A stretch of DNA of 50,779 bases from Bacteroidales bacterium (GTDB lineage: Bacteria > Bacteroidota > Bacteroidia > Bacteroidales > UBA4417), in contig JADJHD010000037.1 of NCBI GenBank assembly GCA_016707705.1, positions 1 to 50,779 on the forward strand. Direction: 5' to 3'. How positions within the stretch are numbered: position 1 is the stretch's first letter; each line of letters begins with the position of its first letter. A program made the translations under genes and the position numbers. Positions 19,676 through 28,864 of the stretch are shown here, in pieces. The notes under the pieces were generated by a model. It did no database searches. It was not told the origin of the DNA and was given only the letters and a program-made list of their open reading frames with translations.

Positions 19676-19944
19676 GCTTTGGCCCTTGGGACAAGGGGAC
19701 TGGGAGACAAGAAGAATTGAAGAATTTCGGATTTCGGATTGCTGGTTGCGGATTAAAGATGTTGGGATTTGTCCGCCAGCTGGCGGATGGAGATGTGAGG
19801 ATGTAAAAATTGTAGCAGCCTAATCAGTGCTAATCAGTGCTAATCAGTGCTAATCCGCGTCATCCGTGTTCTAAATTGTGCTACCTGCGACAATTTAGAA
19901 CCACTAAGGCACTAATCCGCCGCGGCGGAAACTAACATCCTTAA
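19676..19944. other. Intergenic region between convergent genes, repeat-rich
   Basis: It holds the recurring gggacaaggggactgggagac text (about 19685-19710) and a perfect TCCGCCAGCTGGCGGA palindrome (19772-19787). Three tandem taatcagtgc units follow (19821-19850), then an 11-bp-stem hairpin (19868-19901) and a second palindrome TCCGCCGCGGCGGA (19916-19929). No gene is visible. Confidence 0.7.
19868..19901. terminator. Hairpin between convergent genes, possible bidirectional terminator
   Basis: GTTCTAAATTG and CAATTTAGAAC form a perfect 11-bp stem around a 12-base loop. It lies between the 3' ends of two convergent genes, which suits a terminator, but the stem is AT-rich and has no T-tract, so it may just be a repeat element. 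Confidence 0.3.
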
Positions 19945-20964
19945 CTAAAAATCCCTGAGCACTTTTTCAGTGTGCTCGAGCATGGCGTCGGTGAAGTCGA
20001 GGTGTGTGACGAAACGGATAGTTTGAGGAGAGAGCGCAAGAGCGTGAATATTGTTCTTTTTGAGTTTGGCGAGGAATTCAGAAGAGGGGAAATCCTTATC
20101 GAGGCTGAAGAAAACAAGGTTGCTTTCAACAGGAACTACCTCTGTGACAAATGGCAATGACTTTAAAACCCTCTGCAGATGCTTTGCCCTGATGTGGTCA
20201 GTTTTGAGCCGTTCAACATGATTGTCGAGGGCATAGATACCAGCAGCTGCCAAAATTCCTGCCTGACGCATTCCACCCCCAAAAACCTTGCGTATCCTGC
20301 GCGATTTCCAGATGAACTCCTTTGATCCGGTAAGAACACTCCCCACCGGAGCCCCCAAACCCTTGGAAAGGCAAATTGAAATGCTGTCGAAGGTTTTGCC
20401 ATAATCTGCTGGTTTTTCAGCAGTTTCAACCAAAGCATTGAATAATCTGGCACCATCAAGATGGAATCCCAGTCCATGCTCACCGCATACAGCTGATATC
20501 TTTACCAATTCCTTGAAATCATAAATGGAACCGCCTCCCTTGTTCATGGTGTTTTCGACCGAGACAAGCCTGGTGAGTGGACGGTGAACATCATTGGCAG
20601 GGTTGATATGCGACTTGACCTGATCAGCGTTGATGCGGCCCTTGTCACCGGGAAGCAGGCATGTGGAAACACCTGAATTCATTGCAATACCGCCACCTTC
20701 ATAATAGTAGATATGCGACAGCTCATTGCAGATTACCTCGTCGCCGGGCTGCGTATGTGCCTTGATGGCAATCTGATTGGCCATAGTGCCTGAAGCACAG
20801 AACAGCGCGGCTTCCTTACCGAACATGCCGGCAACCTTCTCTTCCAGTTGGTTGACCGTTGGGTCATCGCCAAAAACATCATCTCCAACAGGAGCATGCA
20901 TCATGGCAGAGAGCATTTCCGGAGAGGGTCGGGTAACAGTATCAGAACGAAGATCGATCAACAT
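19945..20964 (-). CDS. ltaE: Low-specificity L-threonine aldolase
   Basis: This 339-residue fold-type I PLP enzyme starts IDLRSDTVTRPSPEM, diagnostic for threonine aldolases, followed by GDDVFGDDPTVN. The PLP-binding lysine is Lys201 in CLSKGLGAPVGS. FCASGTMANQIA and FHLDGARLFNA are further conserved blocks. It cleaves L-threonine/allo-threonine to glycine and acetaldehyde in the cytoplasm. It precedes, on the other side of a short gap, another minus-strand PLP enzyme. Confidence 0.94.
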   Translation of the reverse strand: MLIDLRSDTVTRPSPEMLSAMMHAPVGDDVFGDDPTVNQLEEKVAGMFGKEAALFCASGTMANQIAIKAHTQPGDEVICNELSHIYYYEGGGIAMNSGVSTCLLPGDKGRINADQVKSHINPANDVHRPLTRLVSVENTMNKGGGSIYDFKELVKISAVCGEHGLGFHLDGARLFNALVETAEKPADYGKTFDSISICLSKGLGAPVGSVLTGSKEFIWKSRRIRKVFGGGMRQAGILAAAGIYALDNHVERLKTDHIRAKHLQRVLKSLPFVTEVVPVESNLVFFSLDKDFPSSEFLAKLKKNNIHALALSPQTIRFVTHLDFTDAMLEHTEKVLRDF

Positions 20965-21022
20965 GGGGTGTCTTGTTAATTTGTTGTGATTGTATTTGGT
21001 ATAGGCTTATTCAACTCCGCGA

Positions 21023-22204
21023 CTACAATTGCTGAACTGCAGCATGGAGTTGCTCCAGGGCCTGCTTCAGTACTTCCTTCGGACAAGCAATATTCAGCCT
21101 CATAAATCCTTCTCCTCCGGGACCGAACATAATGCCGGGATTAAGTCCGAGTTTCGCCTTGTGCATGAAGAAATCGGTAAGATCCCTGTCGTTCAATCCA
21201 AGTTCTTTGCAGTCGAGCCAAACAAGGAAAGTAGCCTCCGGCCTGATCATTTTAATGGAAGGAAGCTTGCTGTCAAGAAATTCCTGCATGAAATCCAGGT
21301 TTTTGGAGAGGTAAGCCATCAGTTCCCTCGACCATTCATAGCCATGGGTATAGGCAGCTTCGGAAGCGAGGTTCCCAAAAATATTTCCACCACCAATATG
21401 CAGATGATCAAGGACAGTGCTGAATTTTTTCCTTAGTACGGGGTCTGAAATAATCACAGAGGATGTCGATAATCCCGACAGGTTGAAAGTCTTGCTGGGT
21501 GCCAGAGTGGTGATTGTTAAGGCAGAGATGCTTTCTGAAAGTGAAGCGAGTGGAATATGTTTGTATGGGTCATATACAAGGTCGCAATGAATTTCATCGC
21601 TGATCATCAATACATTATACTTCAGGCAGATGTCGGCCATTTTCTGAAGTTCCTCACGGGTCCAGACAGAGCCACCCGGATTATGCGGACTGGAGATAAT
21701 AATCATTTTTGCACCTGCAGCAGCCTTGGCTTCCATGTCCTCAAAGTCCATGCAGAGTCTGCCATCCTTCAATTCCAGAGGGTTATGTACCAGCTTTCTG
21801 CCATGATCCTTAACTGCAGTGAAGAAAGGGAAATAAACGGGAGTTTGAACGATAATGCTGTCGCCAGGTTCGGTGAAAGCAAGAACAGCCATGTTAACAG
21901 CCGGAACCACTCCCGGGCTGAACATGATCCAGTCGCGTTCAACCTTCCAGTTATGGTGATTTAGTTCCCAATCCATAATTGAGCTAAAGAATCCTTCCTG
22001 GCGAACCGGGTATCCCAGTACTTCATGATTGAGGCGTTCCCTGAGGGTTTCAAGAATAATTGAAGGGGTACGGAAATCCATGTCAGCAACCCACATTGGA
22101 ATCAAATCATCGGAGCCAAGAAACTGTTTAACAGCATCATATTTTATGCAGTTGGAACCTTTGCGTTCCAGAATTTCATCAAAATCAACCTTCATTCTAT
22201 TCAT
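21023..22204 (-). CDS. MalY/PatB-family PLP-dependent C-S lyase
   Basis: The 393-residue fold-type I aminotransferase-like protein begins FDEILERKGSNCIKYD. It has DLIPMWVADMDF, the MalY/PatB signature, SSPHNPGG (residues 171-178), SDEIHCDL, and the PLP lysine Lys238 in TLAPSKTFNLSGL. The family splits cystathionine or cysteine conjugates to a thiol, pyruvate and ammonia; MalY also has a regulatory role in E. coli. The start may be Met1 or Met4. It is cytoplasmic. Confidence 0.92.
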   Translation of the reverse strand: MNRMKVDFDEILERKGSNCIKYDAVKQFLGSDDLIPMWVADMDFRTPSIILETLRERLNHEVLGYPVRQEGFFSSIMDWELNHHNWKVERDWIMFSPGVVPAVNMAVLAFTEPGDSIIVQTPVYFPFFTAVKDHGRKLVHNPLELKDGRLCMDFEDMEAKAAAGAKMIIISSPHNPGGSVWTREELQKMADICLKYNVLMISDEIHCDLVYDPYKHIPLASLSESISALTITTLAPSKTFNLSGLSTSSVIISDPVLRKKFSTVLDHLHIGGGNIFGNLASEAAYTHGYEWSRELMAYLSKNLDFMQEFLDSKLPSIKMIRPEATFLVWLDCKELGLNDRDLTDFFMHKAKLGLNPGIMFGPGGEGFMRLNIACPKEVLKQALEQLHAAVQQL

Positions 22205-22225
22205 TCATTAATATGTTTGAGGCGG

Positions 22226-22233
22226 CAAAGATA
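22226..22233 (-). promoter_or_regulatory. Candidate -7 box for the malY-like gene (TATCTTTG on minus strand)
   Basis: The minus strand reads TATCTTTG, an exact TAnnTTTG match 22 bases upstream of the start codon. No clear -33 element is visible at normal spacing. Confidence 0.35.
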
Positions 22234-22304
22234 CCACATCCCAATGAACTCTGCTTTTTCTGTGCTTATCATAAACTGGTATTCTTAAAATGGGCATTTT
22301 CCCC

Positions 22305-22312
22305 TATTTTTG
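22305..22312 (+). promoter_or_regulatory. Candidate -7 box TATTTTTG for the double-receiver protein
   Basis: An exact TAnnTTTG match lies 20 bases before the ATG at 22333. It supports that start and argues against the longer frame from 22213. Confidence 0.4.
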
Positions 22313-22332
22313 TCTTTTGCCAATATTCGGGT

Positions 22333-25323
22333 ATGAGGACATCTCCACTTTCACTTTTATCGCGCAAGTATTATTTCGATGATACACCCTTCATCAAGCT
22401 GATGAAGAAAAGAATCTATCATGTGTTGCTTATTGCCAGCAATTATGATTCATTCATTCTGGAAAGTGACGGGCGCATCGATGAGCATATCTTCAATGAA
22501 TATGTTTCACTTAATCTGAGATATCCTCCCCAGTTCATACAGGTGCCTACCGAAGCTGAAGCCTTTACTGCACTTGCCCGTGAGAATATCGACCTGGTTA
22601 TTTGCATGCTCACACTTGATGAACTTGATACATTCGGACTGGCAAAAAAGATCAAGAAGATATATCCTGAGATACCGATTGTAGTTCTTACTCCTTTCTC
22701 CAGAGAAGTTTCATTGAAGCTGTCGAGGGAGGATATGAGTGTTATTGATTATGTTTTCAGCTGGCTTGGCAACCCTGATCTTTTGCTTGCCATTATTAAG
22801 CTGATCGAGGATAAAATGAATGTGGAACATGATTCGCAGGAGGTCGGAGTGCAGGTGATACTGCTGGTGGAAGACTCTGTGCGGTTCTATTCCAGTTATC
22901 TGCCAAATATTTACAAGATTATCTTCAATCAGTCGAATGCCTTCATGGCAGAAGGATTGAATGAGCATCAGCAAATGCTTCGCCGAAGGGGAAGGCCTAA
23001 GATCCTGATGGCTACGAACTATGAAGAAGCTATTACTCTATATGAGAAGTACAAGCAAAATCTGCTGGGAATAATCTCCGATATCAGTTACAAGCGTGCT
23101 GGAAGGGAAGATCCCGAAGCAGGATTCAAGTTTGTAAACCATGTAAGGAAAGAGGATTCCTTTATTCCATTTCTTCTGCAATCTTCGGATGCACATTTTA
23201 TGGATAAGGCGCATCAGATTGGAGTTGGGTTTCTGAATAAGAATTCAAAGACACTCTCTATTGAATTAAGGAACTTTATGATGGAGTATTTTGCCTTCGG
23301 CGATTTTGTCTTCATCAATCCGGATACAGGTAAGGAAATCATGCGGGCTCCTGATCTTAAAGCATTGCAGCAAAGAATCTTTGAAGTTCCGGATGTATCC
23401 CTGGGATATCATATTTATCGCAATCATTTATCGAAGTGGTTATTTGCCAGGGCTTTATTCCCTCTGGCTGAATTCTTTAAAGATGTTCGCCCGGGAGATT
23501 TTACCGATCTGGATGAAATCCGCCGTTTTGTGTTTGATTCCATTGCCGGTTACAGGCTCAATAAGGGCAGAGGTATTATAGCCCAGTTTAATCGTGAAAA
23601 CTTTGATGAATACGTAAGCTTTACCAGGATTGGAGAAGGTTCCATCGGTGGGAAAGCCAGAGGGCTTGCGTTTCTGGATGCGATTATCAAGAGAAACAGA
23701 CTCTTCGACAGGTTCCCAGATGTTTCAATAAGCATTCCTCAAACTGTTGTCCTTTGTACTGATATTTTCGATGAATTTATGGAGGATAACGACCTCTATA
23801 AAATTGGATTGTCGGATTTACCAGATGCTGAAATCCTGAATTATTTCGTGAATGCACGTCTGCCACTTCGATTCCATGATGACCTGGTAGCATTTATCAG
23901 GGTTGGAAACAGACCTATTGCAATTCGTTCCTCAAGTTTGCTTGAAGATTCCCATTATCAGCCGTTTGCAGGGGTGTATTCTACCTATATGGTGCCTCAG
24001 GTTACTGATGACGACAGGATGATGCTTGAATTGCTGAGCAATGCAATAAAGAGCGTTTATGCCTCTGTGTTCTTCCACGATAGCAAGGCTTACATGGCTG
24101 CAACCAGCAATCTGATCGATGAGGAGAAGATGGCTATTGTTTTGCAGCAGGTAGCCGGAACACAGTATGGTGAAAGGTTCTATCCTTCATTTTCAGGAGT
24201 TGCCCGTTCCATTAACTTCTACCCCATTGCTCCGGAAAAGCCAGAAGACGGGATAGCCAGTATTGCAATAGGTCTTGGGAAATATATTGTTGATGGAGGC
24301 GTATCACTTCGTTTCTCACCTAAATATCCTCAGAAAATACTTCAGCTTTCCTCACCGGAGATGGCACTCAAGGAAACCCAAAAGCATTTTTATGCACTTG
24401 ACCTTACTCCCGGAAGTTTCTATACCTCAGTTGATGACGGCATTAACCTGGTAAAGCTAAAACTTGATACTGCCGAAGAGAATGCAGCTTTCAGGAATAT
24501 GGTTTCCACATACGACTTCAATAGCCAGGTGATGCGCGATGGAATCCTGTACGATGGGAAAAGAGTGGCTACATTTTCCAATATATTGAATCATAAGGTA
24601 TTTCCTCTGGCAGAGATACTTTCGACCTGCCTTGAAATGGGACAAGAGGAAATCGGAAAACCCATTGAGATAGAGTTTGCCGTTGAATTGAACCGGGCCA
24701 CAGGATTGCCAAAAATCTTCAACCTGCTGCAGGTGCGCCCCATTGTCGACAGCAAGGAAAAAGTGGACACCAAGCTTGAGGACATCCCTTATGAAGAGAC
24801 CATTCTCTATTCGAAAGCTGCACTTGGGAATGGTATCATTAACGGATTAAAGGATGTGGTTTATGTAAAGCCAAGCGGATTTGATCCTGCAAAAAATCCG
24901 GATACAGCACTCAGGGTTGCAGCCTTGAATGAGAAGTTCACTGCTGCAAAATTGTTCTATGTGCTGGTAGGTCCCGGCCGTTGGGGCTCCAGTGACCCAT
25001 GGCTTGGTATTCCTGTGAAATGGCCACAAATATCTGCGGCAAGGGTGATTGTTGAATCAGGACTGGAAAACTACAGGATTGATCCGAGTCAGGGTACACA
25101 CTTCTTCCAGAACCTCACCTCCTTCAGGGTTGGTTATTTTACGATTCACCCCTATATCAACGATGGTTTCTTTGATGTGGATTTCCTGAATTCCTTCCCC
25201 GCTGTTTATGAAGATGATCTGATTCGCCATGTAAGATTCGACGAGGAGATGCTGGTGATGATCAATGCCCGTAACAACCTTGGTGTTGTTATGAAACCGC
25301 GGAGCATTGGTGAAGATGAATAG
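22333..25323 (+). CDS. Double receiver-domain protein fused to a PEP synthase/PPDK-type ATP-binding domain
   Basis: From the ATG at 22333 the protein has 996 residues. Residues about 18-160 look like a degenerate receiver domain. Residues about 170-325 form a second receiver, with acidic pocket LVEDS (Glu180, Asp181), candidate phospho-acceptor Asp250 in GIISDIS, and LQSSD. From about 425 on is a pyruvate phosphate dikinase N-terminal/PEP synthase domain: GEGSIGGKARG (434-444), AIRSSSLLED, FAGVYSTY, and QVRPIVD. The swivelling phosphohistidine domain and PEP/pyruvate barrel are absent. It may be a phosphorylation-controlled ATP-grasp kinase or a sensor; the true reaction is unknown. It is divergently placed from the malY-like gene. 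Confidence 0.85.
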   Translation: MRTSPLSLLSRKYYFDDTPFIKLMKKRIYHVLLIASNYDSFILESDGRIDEHIFNEYVSLNLRYPPQFIQVPTEAEAFTALARENIDLVICMLTLDELDTFGLAKKIKKIYPEIPIVVLTPFSREVSLKLSREDMSVIDYVFSWLGNPDLLLAIIKLIEDKMNVEHDSQEVGVQVILLVEDSVRFYSSYLPNIYKIIFNQSNAFMAEGLNEHQQMLRRRGRPKILMATNYEEAITLYEKYKQNLLGIISDISYKRAGREDPEAGFKFVNHVRKEDSFIPFLLQSSDAHFMDKAHQIGVGFLNKNSKTLSIELRNFMMEYFAFGDFVFINPDTGKEIMRAPDLKALQQRIFEVPDVSLGYHIYRNHLSKWLFARALFPLAEFFKDVRPGDFTDLDEIRRFVFDSIAGYRLNKGRGIIAQFNRENFDEYVSFTRIGEGSIGGKARGLAFLDAIIKRNRLFDRFPDVSISIPQTVVLCTDIFDEFMEDNDLYKIGLSDLPDAEILNYFVNARLPLRFHDDLVAFIRVGNRPIAIRSSSLLEDSHYQPFAGVYSTYMVPQVTDDDRMMLELLSNAIKSVYASVFFHDSKAYMAATSNLIDEEKMAIVLQQVAGTQYGERFYPSFSGVARSINFYPIAPEKPEDGIASIAIGLGKYIVDGGVSLRFSPKYPQKILQLSSPEMALKETQKHFYALDLTPGSFYTSVDDGINLVKLKLDTAEENAAFRNMVSTYDFNSQVMRDGILYDGKRVATFSNILNHKVFPLAEILSTCLEMGQEEIGKPIEIEFAVELNRATGLPKIFNLLQVRPIVDSKEKVDTKLEDIPYEETILYSKAALGNGIINGLKDVVYVKPSGFDPAKNPDTALRVAALNEKFTAAKLFYVLVGPGRWGSSDPWLGIPVKWPQISAARVIVESGLENYRIDPSQGTHFFQNLTSFRVGYFTIHPYINDGFFDVDFLNSFPAVYEDDLIRHVRFDEEMLVMINARNNLGVVMKPRSIGEDE

Positions 25324-25426
25324 TCGCTGATATCCTTAGTGTTATATTCCGATCAGCATGCTAAACCATGTCATAGGTAATCATGTTCAGGAGAATTATC
25401 TTCGTGATTCCGCTATTTCCGGCTGC

Positions 25427-26491
25427 CTATATTTCCAGTTTATTCTCCCTGAGCAGATCAGCGCTAAGGCATGAATGGACCGGGATAATGGCAATCAGGT
25501 CACCTGGCTTGAGTTTTACTCCTTCCTGCATTTCTAGAATGCCATGCTCCTGTGAGATGCTCTTCAAATGTCCGATAACCACTGAAGTATCCCATTTTCC
25601 TTCTTCCAGTCTGACAGCCATTCCGAAGGTCAGTTCACCATTTTCACGCCTGCAGTTTTCCTTCGAAAGGTGAACGGCCCCACCATAAATAATTGCTTCC
25701 TTTCTTTCAGGATGCACTGCCACTAGAGGACAGGCAACGGCAACCGCGATATCTTTGAGAGTGCAGGAATTCAGGTAAGATTGCATCAGGTCGTAATAGG
25801 CAAAGTTGCCGGGACGAATCTCATCAGCAAAGGGAATCTTTCCCGGAAGACTGCATCCCGGAGTATCTCCAACAGAAATGATTATGTCAGGATATTCATT
25901 TAGATATATTTTCTTGAGAGTTTGCAATTGTTTCCCTGCATCATCCCTTATTTCCCTGACCTCTTCCACCGATTTTGCATGATAGGTCTGTCCACTATGC
26001 GTCAGAAATCCCCTGAACTTCAATTTATCACTTTCGGCAATTCTTTTGACGAGATTGTCGATTCGTGCGGCTTCTCCGGAGGGAATTCCGCAGCGATGAT
26101 AGCCGGTATCTATTTTAATAAATACTCCAACCTTAGATAGCAGGGTCTCGGAAAGGAAATCAGCCACATATTCTGATTCAATAAGCAGATTCAGTTTGGA
26201 ATGGGTTGCCAGTCTGTTGATTTCCCTTATTTCAAGGATATTCACTGGAAATGCGATGGTGATGTCGTTCCATCCTGCAGACTGGAAATAGGCAGCCATT
26301 CTGACTGAAGAAACGGTGATTGCGTTCACGCCTTCTTCCCTGAACCATTCTCCTACCTCAACAGACTGATGTGTCTTGAAATGTGGCCTGAAAATTACTT
26401 CAGAAGCAGTTGCTTTGGTAGCCATTTTCCGAATATTTGACTGACAAATTTGCTTGTTAATCAGCAGGGTAGGATGGGTTATTCTGAGCAT
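25427..26491 (-). CDS. D-threonine aldolase-like / alanine racemase-fold PLP enzyme
   Basis: This 354-residue fold-type III PLP enzyme has the lysine motif RPHFKTHQS (Lys39) near its N-terminus, as in D-threonine aldolase, D-serine dehydratase and related proteins. Other blocks are IKIDTGYHRCGI, LTHSGQTYHA, SVGDTPGCS, and a C-terminal IIPVHSCLSADL, where family members place metal-binding His/Cys residues. Candidate reactions are retro-aldol cleavage of D-3-hydroxyamino acids or D-serine dehydration; I cannot choose. It is cytoplasmic. It completes a group of three PLP enzymes within 6.5 kb. Confidence 0.88.
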   Translation of the reverse strand: MLRITHPTLLINKQICQSNIRKMATKATASEVIFRPHFKTHQSVEVGEWFREEGVNAITVSSVRMAAYFQSAGWNDITIAFPVNILEIREINRLATHSKLNLLIESEYVADFLSETLLSKVGVFIKIDTGYHRCGIPSGEAARIDNLVKRIAESDKLKFRGFLTHSGQTYHAKSVEEVREIRDDAGKQLQTLKKIYLNEYPDIIISVGDTPGCSLPGKIPFADEIRPGNFAYYDLMQSYLNSCTLKDIAVAVACPLVAVHPERKEAIIYGGAVHLSKENCRRENGELTFGMAVRLEEGKWDTSVVIGHLKSISQEHGILEMQEGVKLKPGDLIAIIPVHSCLSADLLRENKLEI

Positions 26492-26512
26492 AATAAAGGT
26501 GGGTTAAGGCAG

Positions 26513-26529
26513 TAAATTTGGTACTTTTG
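26513..26529 (+). promoter_or_regulatory. Two adjacent -7 boxes (TAAATTTG, TACTTTTG)
   Basis: TAAATTTG (26513-26520) and TACTTTTG (26522-26529) both match TAnnTTTG, about 20-35 bases before the lipoprotein start. No clear -33 element is visible. Confidence 0.4.
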
Positions 26530-26548
26530 TGTCATTCAACAAATTCTC

Positions 26549-27106
26549 ATGAAAAATATCCTGATTGCAATGTTGTTCAGCCTGATGCTTGGACTCATTA
26601 TTTCGTGCAACAAGCCGGCTGCTGAGTCTGGCGAACTGGTTACCAAGCGGATTCAATATGATGTTTCCATTGTGAGTCCTGATCCCGAGTTCGATTGGTG
26701 GGTGCAAAACATTGAAGGTTCCGGCAGGGAAACCTTTGTAAAGAATATCTTATCGGGAGCAAGCTCGGGTAAAGTTAAGGTTTTTGATTTCTTTACCTAT
26801 AAACCCCTCGCTGCCGAAGATATCAAAAATATCCTGCGAAGGGTTGACACCATCGCACTCGAAAATCCTGATCCTCCTCATGAGCTCAGGGATACAGTGC
26901 TGGTAAAGGAGATTGGAACACATGACATTTCGAAGGTAAGGTTTATGGAAGAGTGGTATATGAATAAGGAGAGTCTTGTTTTCTCCAAGAAGGTGATTGG
27001 CATTTGTCCCCTGGTTGAGGTCTTCACCGAGAATGGTGACTTCAAGGGAAACAAACCTCTTTTCTGGGTGTTTTTTGATGATAGGTACCCTGCGGAATTG
27101 AAGTGA
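26549..27106 (+). CDS. Lipoprotein with faint GldN/PorN-like segment
   Basis: The 185-residue protein has a lipoprotein signal (lipobox IISC, Cys20). The segment VRFMEEWYMNKESLVFSKK followed by VIGICPLVE recalls the conserved 'EEWFFD..RS....RIIGIAP' stretch of the T9SS proteins GldN/PorN. Those are longer and not adjacent to other T9SS genes here, and the likeness is from memory. It may be a small periplasmic or outer-membrane lipoprotein related to them. The divergent neighbour is the D-threonine aldolase-like gene. Confidence 0.75.
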   Translation: MKNILIAMLFSLMLGLIISCNKPAAESGELVTKRIQYDVSIVSPDPEFDWWVQNIEGSGRETFVKNILSGASSGKVKVFDFFTYKPLAAEDIKNILRRVDTIALENPDPPHELRDTVLVKEIGTHDISKVRFMEEWYMNKESLVFSKKVIGICPLVEVFTENGDFKGNKPLFWVFFDDRYPAELK

Positions 27107-27266
27107 GTTGGTATTGATTGGTGCAATTGGGAAAAATTTGATTGTGCTTGAATTCAGCTTTTCTTTTGGTGGTAATAGTGCAAGTAGCATAGAATAGAAC
27201 ACAGATCCGCCAGCCAGCGGACTGATTTAGACTGATTTGGTCTGTGCCTGGAACAACCCTCCCCGG

Positions 27267-27290
27267 CCCTCCCTTTTGAAAAAGGGAGGG
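27267..27290. repeat. REP-like hairpin with 11-bp stem
   Basis: CCCTCCCTTTT and AAAAGGGAGGG are perfect inverted repeats separated by two bases, preceded by ctccccggc. The format resembles dispersed REP-type hairpins. It follows the lipoprotein gene by 160 bases, so it could also end transcription. Confidence 0.6.
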
Positions 27291-27444
27291 AGAATGTTTG
27301 GTGAAAAATATAAATGTTGCTACTCTTGAAAACACTTCGACAAGCTCCGTGTGACAACCTAGTTTGAGTTGAATTCATTAAAAAAATCAAAAATGCGCAC
27401 ATCTCCATCCCACAGCCGGCGGACTTCACTTCGCTTGGCATCCT

Positions 27445-27508
27445 CACATCTCCACATCTCCACATCTCCACATCTCCACATCTTCACATCTTCACATCTT
27501 CACATCTC
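27445..27508. repeat. 8-bp tandem repeat CACATCTC, eight units
   Basis: Eight head-to-tail units of CACATCTC or CACATCTT span 64 bases with no other variation. The antisense reading is GAGATGTG, and the word gagatgtgagg also appears beside the palindrome at 19788. Confidence 0.9.
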
Positions 27509-27631
27509 ACATCTAAAACCCGCAATTCATTAAATCTCCTTGTCCCGCAGTCCCCCAGTCCCATTGTCTCTCCCAAATAAGCAACAAATTATCTCAGACA
27601 GAAATCCTCAAAGAAAGCATAAGCTATACAA

Positions 27632-28864
27632 ATGACTAATATCTACAACATACACCGCTTCCCCAATGGAGTAAGGTTGGTACACAGAAGGACCAAAAGT
27701 CCGGTGGCACATTTCGGGATTATGGTAAATGCCGGCTCCCGTGATGAAATGGAGGGAGAGCAGGGACTAGCCCACCTGATTGAGCATATGATATTCAAGG
27801 GGACTCCGAAGAGGACAGCTTATCAGGTGATTAGCAGACTGGAGAATGTGGGAGCAGATATGAATGCCTTTACCACCAAGGAAGAGACTTGCGTTTATGC
27901 CTCCTTTCTGACAAGGCATTATGGTAAGGCAGTTGAACTGATTTCGGATATTGTTTTTAATTCAACCTTTCCTGAAAAGGAGCTTATCAAGGAGAAGGCT
28001 GTGGTTATTGATGAAATCAACTCCTACAAGGATAATCCTGCAGAATGGATTCATGATGAATTTGATGAGGTGCTTTTTCCGGGACACCCATTAGGGCGAA
28101 ATATTCTCGGGAAACCTGCCCGGCTTAAACAGTTTACTCCTGCCGACCTTCAGGCTTTCATGAGGAGGACCTACCTTTCAAATCAGGTGGTGGTGAGTTC
28201 TATCGGGAACCTTACGTTTGAGCAGGTGATCGCCAAGGTTGGGAAATACCTGGAGGCTCTTCCCGTTGTTTCAGAAGAAAAACTGAGGGTTAGGCCTAAG
28301 GGGTATTTGCCCCAGACTATCGCAAGGAAGTTCGGTCGTCATCAGGCTCATATAATCCTTGGGAACACAGGATTTCATTATCACCATCCATTGCGTGTCC
28401 CCATGGCTTTGCTGAATAATATTTTGGGAGGACCGGCGATGAATTCCAGGCTGAATCTGGCACTCAGGGAAAAGCATGGAATCGCCTATAATCTTGAATC
28501 CAACTTCCAACCTTTGTCGGATACCGGCTTATTTACCATTTATATCGGGACTGATGAAAAGATGGTCGACAAGGCCCTTGAATTAGTACGCATGGAACTG
28601 GATAAACTGAGGAATACCACGCTCAGTAAAAACCAGCTTCGCATTGCAAGGGAGCAGCTTAAGGGTCAACTGGCCATCTCAGTTGAATCGCAGCAGCAGG
28701 AAATGATATCTGCTGCCAAGAGCATTCTGGTATATGATAAGGTAGATTCTACGGAAGAAATCAATGCAAAGATTGATAAGGTGAGTGCAGAAGAGATTCA
28801 GCAGGCAGCCGAAATTATCTTCAATCCTGAATCCATGAGTCTTTTGGTTTATAATCGAATATAG
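27632..28864 (+). CDS. M16-family zinc peptidase (insulinase/mitochondrial processing peptidase-like)
   Basis: This 410-residue protein has the inverted zinc motif HLIEH at residues 48-52 and the downstream glutamate region KEKAVVIDEINSYKDNP. The second-half features LGGPAMNSRLNLALREKHGIAY are typical of the YmxG/PqqL-type M16B group. No signal peptide is evident, so it is probably cytoplasmic. Family members degrade or process peptides. Confidence 0.92.
   Translation: MTNIYNIHRFPNGVRLVHRRTKSPVAHFGIMVNAGSRDEMEGEQGLAHLIEHMIFKGTPKRTAYQVISRLENVGADMNAFTTKEETCVYASFLTRHYGKAVELISDIVFNSTFPEKELIKEKAVVIDEINSYKDNPAEWIHDEFDEVLFPGHPLGRNILGKPARLKQFTPADLQAFMRRTYLSNQVVVSSIGNLTFEQVIAKVGKYLEALPVVSEEKLRVRPKGYLPQTIARKFGRHQAHIILGNTGFHYHHPLRVPMALLNNILGGPAMNSRLNLALREKHGIAYNLESNFQPLSDTGLFTIYIGTDEKMVDKALELVRMELDKLRNTTLSKNQLRIAREQLKGQLAISVESQQQEMISAAKSILVYDKVDSTEEINAKIDKVSAEEIQQAAEIIFNPESMSLLVYNRI

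Larger units (their letters stand above)
27107..27631. other. Intergenic repeat-rich region upstream of the M16 peptidase
   Basis: No gene is visible in these 525 bases. It contains gtgcaagtagca...aatagaacacagat (about 27178-27206), also found near 39899, and a palindrome TCCGCCAGCCAGCGGA (27206-27221). Next are an 11-bp-stem hairpin CCCTCCCTTTT/AAAAGGGAGGG (27267-27290), a ccggcggacttcacttcgcttggcatcc element (about 27415-27443), an eight-unit CACATCTC tandem (27445-27508) and the tccttgtcccgcagtcccccagtccc text (27538-27565). Confidence 0.7.

Noticed and set aside
22213..22332. Extended N-terminus of the double-receiver protein
   Set aside because: A -7 box lies inside it at 22305-22312, and the extension has no domain-like features.
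27445..27508. Regular repeats that might be a CRISPR array or coding repeat
   Set aside because: The period is 8 bases with no spacers, and it is not a multiple of three.
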